Assembly (NCBI GenBank): GCA_002794785.1
Contig: NBBA01000018.1
Span: 62,001-126,000, forward strand
Length of the DNA stretch: 64,000 bases
Source of the DNA: Coniferiporia sulphurascens
Lineage: Eukaryota > Basidiomycota > Agaricomycetes > Hymenochaetales > Hymenochaetaceae
Direction: 5' to 3'
The notes under the pieces were generated by a model. That model made no database searches and was not told the origin of the DNA. It worked only from the letters and a program-made list of their open reading frames with translations. Shown in pieces: positions 53,860 to 62,791 of this stretch (the stretch's first letter is position 1; each line of letters begins with the position of its first letter). A program made the translations under genes and the position numbers.

Positions 53860-55890
53860 ATGTCGAACCCAGGTGGATACAGAAATGCTCTACATTTGAC
53901 TCGACCACCCCTCCCACCTCCCTCATTGGCCAGTGCCAATGTGGACAGGGCTACCAGAGCCGCTGCCAACTGGGTGGCCGCCGGCAATGTTGCCGCTGCC
54001 TTGCACGGCACGACCCCCACCCCCGCCCAAATCGACCCAGGCCTCCTGGCGTCGTCTCCAGACGCTCTCCAGCTCGCCCCATCCCCCGTCCTAGGTGTCT
54101 CGAACAACAAGTTCACCCACTCATTTGCGCACATCAGCTGTCCCCCCTCTATAGGCTCCAACCCCCCAGCTGGCTCCAATGAGTCGGGCGCGATGGACAT
54201 CCTCGAGAACCCACACACTCCCTCACTGCCGCTTACTCACAAGCGCTCCTCAGAGAACCTCTCCCCACACACCCCCTGCCCCCGCCCTCGAGATCAGTTC
54301 GAGCCACACATGGTGGGCTTCATGTACTCCCTTTCCTGTGCCTTGGAGGACTTCGACTGGAAGACCCTCCGCACCAACATCGCTGAGACCGACACGGCCG
54401 CCACCCAGTTTGTAGGGGACCTCCTCTGGAACCTTCAGCAAACCGTTGCCGGCATCATTAGGGACGAGAAGGACCCCCAACACATCGTCTCCCACAATAT
54501 GGAGATGGCCTACAACTTTGCCAGGAAGGGGGCGGAAGCCTCCCTCCCAGCACCCTTTGCCCCAGCTCCCCCCCATCAAAGGACCCCGGCCACTGCCCCC
54601 CAACCCTCTGCCCAGACAAGGACCCCCAGCACCACTAACATTTCGCCCAATGTGGCTGCGCTGACTAACATTGTTAAGCAGCTCTCCACAGAAGTAGCCT
54701 CCATCTCCCAACAGGTCTCAACCCTTGTTAACCAGCCCGCCCCCTGCACCCCACCAGCCCAAAAGGCCCAGGCCCCCACCACCACCCCCCAAGCCACCAC
54801 CGGTGCGGCACCAACATCCTATGCCCAGGTGGTGGCTGCCCCGACACCACCCACCGCCTCCAACCCCAACCCCACTGCACCAGCTCTGGGTGCTGTTTTC
54901 ACAACAGTAACCCACAAGAAGAAGAAAAAGCAACGCCAAGTTCCACCCCCACCCCCGATGTATGCCAAGGACCCCACCCTGGTCCTCCTCCTGGCGATCT
55001 CGCTTAAATCTGAGATCCAGCTCCCAGCAATGCACCTCACCACCACTGCCCATGAGTTCTTCTCTTCCCTTCCCACTGCTGACCAGGTCACGGTGTTGGC
55101 CTCCTCGTTTAATGTAAAAGGAAACCTCGTGACCTCCTTCGCCAAGCGCCCCACCTCTGCCTCCCCAGCCATGGACACAATCATCGATCGACACTCTGCA
55201 GCCTTCGTGGCCCACATGCGTGAGCATTGCCTCTCGGTCCCAGTCGACAAGATCCCCGAGCAGTACATGCTCACCCCCATCCGTGTCCGCCCCCGGTCCG
55301 CCCTCCGCATCTCCATGGTGCCCTACGTGGACTACCTCTTCAGTCAGAATGGCCACACCATATCCCCCAAGGCCCTCATGGCCAAAATTTGGAACAATCC
55401 ATCTCTCCGCCCCCTCGACTTTGTGGTTGACCCTCACTTCGCCACCACAGAAGTGCACCTCCTGACCCTCCAGAAGTGCCCGGTGGCATTCTCCTTTTCC
55501 GACCCTGATGGATCCATCAGGGTGCAACTCCTCAAGCACCCTTGTGTATGGTTGTTTGGCTCTGCCCTCTCCCTCTCGGTCCCACCTTACCACCCCGGCC
55601 TCACACAATGTGAGCGCTGCCAGGGCCTCAGCCATGGAACGAGGGGTTGCCATGCCCAGCCATGCTGCACTGACTGTGGGGGAGGACACCTCACCTGCAA
55701 CCACCATAAGTTGTGCGCATCCTGCGCTTCCGAAGCCATTGAGGGCGACCACTGCCCTCACCCTCGCTACTGCACAAACTGCAAAGGTGACCACCCCGCC
55801 ACCCTACCTCAATGCCCCAAGAAACGGCGTTTCCGCCAAATCGAGGTGGCCATTGACGGACCCGATGACAACCACATGGAGGACCAATGA
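53860..55890 (+). CDS. LINE-A ORF1 (Gag-like, zinc knuckles)
   Basis: Intact frame of 676 codons. N-terminal 350 residues: Ala/Pro/Thr-rich with an acidic helical part around FMYSLSCALEDFDWKTL and LTNIVKQLSTEVASISQQV (probable coiled coil). A basic tract HKKKKKQRQVPPPPP lies near residue 352. The central block EFFSSLPTADQVTVLASSF to SFSDPDGSIRVQLL is shared with LINE-B. Residues 584-660 hold CERCQGLSHGTRGC (C-X2-C-X4-H-X4-C), a second cluster around CCTDCGGGHLTCNHHKLC and CTNCKGDHPATLPQC. It should bind element RNA and form RNPs. The TGA (55888-55890) overlaps the ORF2 ATG as ATGA. Confidence 0.85.
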   Translation: MSNPGGYRNALHLTRPPLPPPSLASANVDRATRAAANWVAAGNVAAALHGTTPTPAQIDPGLLASSPDALQLAPSPVLGVSNNKFTHSFAHISCPPSIGSNPPAGSNESGAMDILENPHTPSLPLTHKRSSENLSPHTPCPRPRDQFEPHMVGFMYSLSCALEDFDWKTLRTNIAETDTAATQFVGDLLWNLQQTVAGIIRDEKDPQHIVSHNMEMAYNFARKGAEASLPAPFAPAPPHQRTPATAPQPSAQTRTPSTTNISPNVAALTNIVKQLSTEVASISQQVSTLVNQPAPCTPPAQKAQAPTTTPQATTGAAPTSYAQVVAAPTPPTASNPNPTAPALGAVFTTVTHKKKKKQRQVPPPPPMYAKDPTLVLLLAISLKSEIQLPAMHLTTTAHEFFSSLPTADQVTVLASSFNVKGNLVTSFAKRPTSASPAMDTIIDRHSAAFVAHMREHCLSVPVDKIPEQYMLTPIRVRPRSALRISMVPYVDYLFSQNGHTISPKALMAKIWNNPSLRPLDFVVDPHFATTEVHLLTLQKCPVAFSFSDPDGSIRVQLLKHPCVWLFGSALSLSVPPYHPGLTQCERCQGLSHGTRGCHAQPCCTDCGGGHLTCNHHKLCASCASEAIEGDHCPHPRYCTNCKGDHPATLPQCPKKRRFRQIEVAIDGPDDNHMEDQ

Positions 55891-58800
55891 ATAGAGACAT
55901 CTCTATTCTTCAGTGGAATGCCGTGTGCTCTTTGGCCGCAGTCCATTCCCTTGTCCCGATCCTCACTACTGACCCATCCCCACCCACCATCATTTTGATT
56001 CAGGAACCCCCCTGGTACCAAATCGGCCTCCAGCCATCCCTTACCGACCCCACCGGAACGCCGGTCCTCAACGTACCCTCCCTCCCCGGGTACATAGCAG
56101 TCCTACCCCCAGCCACTCGGCCCAGGGTGGTCACCTATGTTTCCCACGCCATCCCCACCACCTCATGGTCGGTCCTTGGGGCCGCCTCATCCGGCACCGA
56201 TGTCCTCACTATCGAAATCTGTGCCCACCTGACGATCTGCCTATGCAACTTCTACAGGATGCATGCGCCAGACCATACCACCACCACCCCACAATACCCA
56301 GGTGAGTTGTTCCTCTATATGATCCCACCAGCCTTGGCCTCCACCCTCCTAGTGGCAGGCGACTTCAACCGTCACCACCACTCATGGTCCAAACTCCTCG
56401 CTGCCCGGCAGGAGGATTTGAGGGCGCAACCCCTCGATGACTTCTTCTGAGAGCATGGCCTCACACCAGCTCACCTCCCGGACTCTGACTCATGGCCCAT
56501 CAACAATCGTTGGTGGTGCCCTATTGACATGATCTGGGCCCCACCCGCCATCAATCCCAACTCCATCATAGATTTGGGCTCTTCAACCACCTCCCCACTG
56601 TCTGACCATGCTATGCTATGCTGGTCCTTGCCGTCTCGACCCCCACCCCCTGTCACGAAAACACACCGGCTCCTCCCAGACAACAGAGAAACTTGGACCG
56701 ATATCACCTTTCCATTACTCGAAACCGCTTTCTGCCTCCCGGTGGGCAACACCCTCACCCTAGACATCAAAGTGCAGGCAGTGGTCGACTCCATGATCAC
56801 CGCCCTCGCCCCCTTCACCTGACTCGCCAAGCTGTGCAAAACCGAGGTCCCCTGGTGGACCCTGACATGCAAATCGCTCCTCCAGGTGATATTGACGGCC
56901 ACCACCCCCCTTCAGTGATCAGCAGCCCGCTGTGCTTGAAAGCACGGCGTATGAGCAGCCAAGCGGCATTTCTATGCTGACCAAGCCGACACTGCAGATG
57001 CCTCCAACATCTGGAGCTGGGCCAAACACGGCCTCGGCAACTGACCCACACCTATACCATCACTAAAAAAGGGTGATGGCACCTTCACCCAATCGGACAA
57101 TGAGAAAGGTGAGCTTTTTTGCACGACCTTCTTCATGCCCCCCCCACCCCTGGTAGCGGCTGTCACCCCACCACCCCCCCCCCAACCAGCTGCCCCGCCT
57201 ATACTCCTTGTGGAGCTTATGGGGGCACTGGCCGACACCTCCAACTTGTCGGCTCCAGGCCTCTCAGGGATCGGCTATCGCCCACTCAAATGGGTGGTAG
57301 ACGCTTACCCGGAAGAGATACTTACCCTTTTCAACGACTGCCTGCGCATGGGGCACCACCCCAAGTGCTGGCGGGCGGCAAAGGTGGTAATGCTGCGGAA
57401 GCCTAACAAGAAGGACCCATTCTCACTGAGATCGTATTGGCCCATCACCCTCGAGGAGACCTTAGGGAAACTCCTCGAAAAGATCATAGCTAACCGGCTC
57501 CAGTTCCTCGCTAACACGCAGGACTGGTTGCCACCTAACCAATACAGGGGGCATCAGGGACACTCAGTCTATGACGCTGCCCAGCACCTCCTACAGATTG
57601 CAGAACACGCCCATGCAGAGGGCCTTGTATGTTTGGTCCTCATGGTCAACATACAGGGTTTCTTCGACTCAGTGCACCTGCAACTCCTCCACCGACAACT
57701 GCTGGACCTCCAGTGCCTGCCTGACATGGCGGACTGGTGCCTGTCCTTCATGATGGATCGGCAGGTCACCATTGCCTTCAACAGCACCACCCTCCCAACC
57801 GCCCAGAAACCCGACCTCGGCACCCCTCAGGGATCGCCAGTATCCCCTATCCTCTCCACCATATTTGTGGGTGTGGTCCTCCGGAAATTTCACCAAACCG
57901 GCACCACCACCCTCACATATGTTGATGACCACCTCCTTGTGCGCATCGGCCCCAGTGTGGCATCCAACTGCCAGCAACTCGCTGCCGCCTACCACCAACT
58001 CGACGCTCTCTTTGGTGACATCGGTCTCAACATCAAGGCTGCCAAGACAGAGTGCCTACACTTCCACCTGCCCTGACGCTGCTCCTCAGCATACACCAAC
58101 TGGGACTCAGCCGGGGTTCAGGTCGACCCGACCACGCTCATCCGACCTTCTATCCCCCTCCGCTGGCTGGGGATTTGGTGGGACCCCACCCTCACCTTCA
58201 AGGCCCATGTTGAGCGAATGTGCTCAAAAGGCCTCTCCACCCTTGCCGCCCTCCGCATTCTCGGCAACACCAAATGCAGCATCTCGGCCCTCCTCCTTCG
58301 TCGCCTATACATCGCCTGCGTCTGCTCCGTCCTCACATGGGGGGCGCTGGTCTGGTACCATGGGCGACACCAAAAAACCTTAGTAAGCCGCCTGCAGGCT
58401 GTGCAAAACACGGCATGCAGATGGATCCTCGGCGTCTATAAAGGCGCCTCTCCATTCTCTACAAACTTCCTTTGTTCCCTTCCCCCTCTCTCATATTATT
58501 TTGAATATGCTAAGACCATACACTCTCTGCGTCTCTGATGCACCCCGCACTCCATTGGTAGAAAATGTTATTATAAAACTGTAGCTAACTGTCCCTTCTC
58601 CACTTCTCTGCAGGCCCAGGTCCCCCGGGTTCAACCAGTTCCTGCATACACTCATCCCCTGTGGATGGACCCTCTGGCATTTATGAACGGCCGAGTATCA
58701 TTCGCCTCTCCTATCACTCCGGTTAGCAAGGACACCCGCGAACAATTCGTGGAAGCCACACGCTCCCTGAGCACCCTCCCCCACCTCCAGGTCTTCACCA

Positions 58801-59894
58801 ATGGCTCCCGCATGGGGACAAAGTCTGGTTCCGCCGTCTGTGCCATGATGGGCCTCACCTGCCTAAAATCTCGCCGACTCACCTCCCCTACATGTGCCAC
58901 AGCAATGGATGCAGAGATTTTCTCCCTCACCTCCACACCTACATGGGCCACACACCACCTCCGGGAACTACTGCCTGTCGCATCTGACATCTTCTTTCTG
59001 TCAGATTTGCTGATGGCACTCCACCTTATCTGCACATGGGTGCCAGTCCCAGGCACCCATCTCCTTCATCAATGGAAGGCTGGGGTCCAGACTCTCTTGG
59101 ACTCGTATCCGGAACTTTCCATCCACTTCATATGGTGCCTGGGTCACTCTGACATACCAGGGAATGAATGGGCCGACCATGAGGCCAAGTTCGCGACGAA
59201 TCTCCCCCCGTCCTCCCTCGCCCCCTCTACCTCTGCCCTGAGGGAAGCTGCTGTCAACACCCTAATGGAACGGTGGTCTCTCTCTCTTGCCCGCCCACTG
59301 GCCTCGACAGCCGACAAGTACTTGGCTGTCAACAGCATCCCCTCTTGCAGACCACAGAAGCTAATCAACCAGTCGGTTGACCATCCCCACCAGGAGCTAG
59401 CAGAAGTCGCCCAGGTCCTCTGTCATGCCAGTCCCTATGGGGGCTACTGGCTGAGCTTCAACTCAGTCTACTGGCACAGACACGGCCTGATCTTGCACTG
59501 CAGGTGGCACAACCACCCCCCCTGGCCAGCCCAATCCACTGCCCATGTCCTGGGCAGGTGTTGTACATTCCGGCCATGGATCCAAAAGGTCTGGCCCCCC
59601 CATGACCCACTTCCGACCCACCACACCGAGTGGGCCGATGAAAACCATCTCCAGGTTCTGCACCGCTGGCTGAAATTGACCAGGCACTTGAACCGCCTCT
59701 CTGACTGCACCTCCGCCACCATCCACCTGGCCTTCGCCACGATGGACTTAGAGGGGCACCCTACCGATGAAGATATGGACTTGGACCTCCTCAGGGAATA
59801 CATGAGTTGTATGCTTGGACCCCGAACCCAGGACCCAGACCCGGCTCTCTTGGAGCTCTCAGGTACGCTTCCTCCCTTTTCCTCTACTCAGTGA
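55887..59894 (+). pseudogene. LINE-A ORF2: endonuclease, RT, RNase H, Cys/His domain
   Basis: ATG at 55887. Endonuclease: LQWNAVCSLAAVHSL, LIQEPPWYQIG, AGDFNRHHHSWS, SPLSDHAMLCW (SDH kept). RT from about 57100: SAPGLSGIGYRPLKW, ITLEETLGKLLEKII, VNIQGFFDSVH (motif A Asp is Asn; other copies have AVDIQ), GTPQGSPVSPILS, LTYVDDHLL. RNase H: VFTNGSRMGTKSG (first Asp is Asn), MDAEIF, FLSDLL, CLGHSDIPGNEWADHE. C-terminal HCRWHNHPPWPAQSTAHVLGRC. Breaks: TGA at 56448, 56820, 58074 and 58536, plus a frameshift between 56830 and 57060. Ends at TGA 59892-59894. The protein would nick DNA and prime cDNA at the target; this copy cannot. Confidence 0.83.
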
Positions 59895-60190
59895 CTGCCC
59901 TTTGGACTCTCCCACGTATGTCCCGGCTGGCGCTCTTGCCCTCCCTTACCAATTCTAAGTTACCCCCGTTACCTGCCCTCATCTGCTTGGTTTCATCATA
60001 GCGATATGTATTCCTCTCCCTTGCTTTGCTTTTACTAATAGGGACCCTTCCCACCTTGGCACCCTTTGGGGAGCAGGGTCCCTGCCCAGTTTTGTGCATT
60101 GTGCGATGATGGGCGCCTCTGTTGTTATGTAGTTAGGGCAGCTTGTAATTATGTAATACTGCAGGAATAATTTAAAAAAAAAAAAAAAAG

Positions 60191-60222
60191 CCCTGTTGCG
60201 CCGAATGTGGGGGAGGTCATCT
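60191..60222 (+). pseudogene. LINE-A ORF1 scrap, left half
   Basis: CCCTGTTGCGCCGAATGTGG and the following GGGAGG match the second knuckle of LINE-A ORF1. It ends in ATGTGGGGGAGGTCATCT (60205-60222), the left TSD copy of the following insertion. The ORF1 continues at 62620. Confidence 0.65.
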
Positions 60223-60508
60223 TTTTAAAATTTTTTAAAATTTTATTATTCCTGCAGTATTACCTAATTACATAACAACAGAGGTGCCCGTCATCGCACA
60301 ACGCACAAAACTGGGCAGGGGCCCTGCTCCCCGAAGGGTGCCAAGGTGTGGAGGGCCCCTATTAGTAAGACAACTGAAGGAGGGAGGAATACATATCGCT
60401 ACGACTCTACCGAATGGACGAAGGCAGGCAAAGGAGGTAGTTTAGAATAGGCAAGGGGGGGCAAGAGCGCTGGCCGGGACATCCGAAGGGGAGTTCGAAG
60501 GGCAGGCA

Positions 60509-61974
60509 CTAGTCAGAGGAAAAGGTAGGGAGCACACCTGAAAGCTCCAAGAGAGCTGGGTCCGGGTCCTGGGAACGGGGTCCAAGCATACGACTCATGT
60601 AACCCCAGAGGAGGTCCAAGTCCATATCTTCATCAGTTGGGTGTCCCTCCAACTCCATCATGGTGAAGGCCAGGTGGATGGTGGCAGAGGTACGGTCAGA
60701 GAGGTGGTTAAGGTGCCCCATTAGCTTAAGCCATTGGTGCAGCACTGGGAGACGGTTTTCATCGGCCCACTCGGTGTGGTGGGTCGGAGGTGGGTCGCAG
60801 GGGGGCCAGACCTTGTGGATCCATGGCCGGAAGGTACAGCAACTGCCCAAGATGTGGGCGGTGGATTGAGCAGGCCAGGGGGGGTGGTTGTGCCATCGGC
60901 AGTGCGAAATCAGACCCTGCCTGCGTCAGTAGACTGAGTCAAAGCTCAGCCAGTAGCCCCCATAGGGACCGGCACAGCAGAGGATCTGGGCAACCGCTGA
61001 GAGCTCTTTATGTAGGTGGTCGACCAATTGCATTAGCAGCTTTCAAGGTTGGTGGGAGGGGGCCCCATTGACAGTGAGGTACTTGTCAGCTGTCAAGGCG
61101 AGAGGGCAGGCAAGTGCAAGTGACCATCATTCCATCATAGTGTTGATGGCAGCCTCTTTCAGTGCGGAGGTGGAGGGTGCGAGGGAGGATGGGGGTAGGT
61201 TTGTGGCAAACTTGGCCTCGCTATAGGCCCATTCATTCCCAGGGATGTCAGAGTGACCCAGGCACCATATGAAGTGAACGGAAAGGTCTGGATATGAGTC
61301 CAAAAGAGTCTGGACCCCAGCCTTCCATTGGTGAAGGAGATGGGCACCTGGGGCCGGCGCCCATGTACGGATAAGGTGGAGAGCCGTCAGCGAATCAGAC
61401 AGAAAGAAGATGTCTGATGTGACAGGCAGTAGTTCCCGGAGGTGGTGTGCGGCCCACGTTGGGCTGGAGGTGAGGGAGAAAATCTCTGCGTCCATGGCAG
61501 TGGCACAGGTGGGGGAGGCTAGTCGATGTGACTTTAGACAGGTGAGGCCCTTCATGGCGCAGACCGCTGATCCAGACTTCGTGTCCATGTGCGAGCCATC
61601 AGTGAAGACCTGGAGGTGGGGGAGGGTGCTCAGGGAGCGTGCAGCTTCCATGAATTCCTTGCGGGTGTCTTTGCTGACCGGAGTGATAGGAGAGGCAAAC
61701 AAAACTCGACCATTCGTAAATGCCAGAGGATCCATCCATGGGGGATGAGTGTATGCAGGGACCAGTTGAACCCGAGGGACCCGGACCTGCAGAGAAGTGG
61801 AAAAGGGGCAGTTAGTTACTGTTTTATAAAAACGTTTTCTACCAACGGAGTGCAGGGTGCGCCATAGGTGCAGAGAATGGAGAGTCTTAGCATATTCAAA
61901 ATAATAAGAAAGGGGGGGGAGGGAACAAAGGAAATTTGTAGAGTAAGGAGAGGCACCCTTGTAGATGCCGATTA
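60509..61974 (-). pseudogene. LINE-A ORF2 C-terminal half in the X chimera
   Basis: Starts at IGIYKGASPYSTNFLCSL next to X. RNase H keeps its first Asp here (VFTDGSHMDTKSG), MDAEIF, FLSDSLTALHLI and CLGHSDIPGNEWA. Stops near 61127 and a shifted junction split RNase H from the C-terminal domain (60509-60850 and on), which ends TFSSD. The 3' UTR has lost its hairpin (TAATTACATAAC at about 60265). Confidence 0.76.
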
Positions 61975-62596
61975 CCACAATGCCATGTGTTAAGAAGTCC
62001 CTATCTCCTTATATCAACTAGTGACGTCATCAGAGACCCTTTTGGGATTTGGGGCGGCCGTTTTTATGGTTTGTCATGCCAAGGACAATGCGGCCCCATG
62101 CCCTAGGGCACAACCCGAAGGTTAGATCCGAGTTTCCCCGAACCCGAGGTCTCCCGACTGAAGCCGACCGCTGAAGGGCAGAGGGTTACCCCCCCCACAT
62201 GGGTTTGGGGACGTTCACATCGTGTCCCCCCCCAACTGGCAGGCATACGCCCCTTGCACCGCCGAGAGGCGGACCAGCTGAGCACCATGCCCTGAGAGAG
62301 CACAGCAGACGTGAGAGAGGATCTTGGTACTCACTGAGCCATCCCCCCCCCATTGCAACATTGACAATGGGTTGCTTGCCCCCTGGTGGGTGTGAACCCC
62401 TTTCACGCCATCAGATGATGCCGCTACAGCGCCTCGGCAACCAGTGAGTGGCACTCCTTTACAAAAGGTGTGCAGTTGGAAGCCTTCTCTCATGTTGACC
62501 CAGTAGAATACCAGACCAGAGCATGGGTTGCTGCGACGAACCCCCAGATGACCCCCAGTGAAAACCAGAGATGGTGGTGGTAAGAGGACAAGAAGG
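61975..62596 (-). repeat. X module, second copy
   Basis: Inverted, diverged copy of about 10785-11383. It begins (minus strand) CCTTCTTGTCCTCTTACC and includes matching blocks such as GGTTGCCGAGGCGCTGTAG, GCTGGTCCGCCTCT and GGGGAAACTCGGATCT. Both copies carry G-runs of seven to nine. Non-coding. Confidence 0.68.
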
Positions 62597-62619
62597 ATGT
62601 GGGGGAGGGGGGGTCATCT

Positions 62620-62791
62620 CTCACACAATCACTGTAAGTTGTGCGCACACTGCGCCACCGAAGCCATCGAGGGCGACAACTGCCCTCACTCCCGCTACTG
62701 CACCAACTGCAAGAGCGACCATCCCACCACCTATCCTCAGTGCCCCAAGAAACAGCGATACTGCCAGATCGAGACCGCCATTGAAGGACCC
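62620..62791 (+). pseudogene. LINE-A ORF1 scrap, right half
   Basis: HNHCKLCAHCATEAIEGDNC and CTNCKSDHPTTYPQC: the last zinc knuckles of LINE-A ORF1, collinear with 60222 across the X/LINE-A insertion. It stops before the ORF1 end where a LINE-A tail begins (62792). Confidence 0.72.

Larger units (their letters stand above)
53803..60190 (+). mobile_element. Near full-length LINE-A
   Basis: 5' box ATCCTTCTTGACCAGTAACC, short 5' UTR, ORF1 (53860-55890), ORF2 (55887-59894), 3' UTR and poly(A) to about 60190: 6.4 kb, the only copy here with both ORFs in place. The 3' hairpin is missing (GTTAGGGC joins AGCTTGTAATT at about 60137). No TSD found. Inactive through stops in ORF2 and a lost RT catalytic Asp. 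Confidence 0.85.
60223..62596 (-). mobile_element. Chimeric retrocopy: X module fused to LINE-A 3' half
   Basis: Minus-strand unit between ATGTGGGGGAGGTCATCT (60205-60222) and a copy of it with extra G residues (62597-62619). From its 5' end: X module (62596-61975), LINE-A ORF2 from the linker (61974-60509), LINE-A 3' UTR and A/T tail. As in the 10785-17980 element, X forms the 5' end of the mobilised unit, here with a different LINE family. Confidence 0.75.

Noticed and set aside
54718..55794. 358-codon minus frame inside LINE-A ORF1
   Set aside because: Low-complexity Gly/Val/Trp-rich translation of the reverse of a Pro/Ala/Thr-rich ORF1; no start context or motif.
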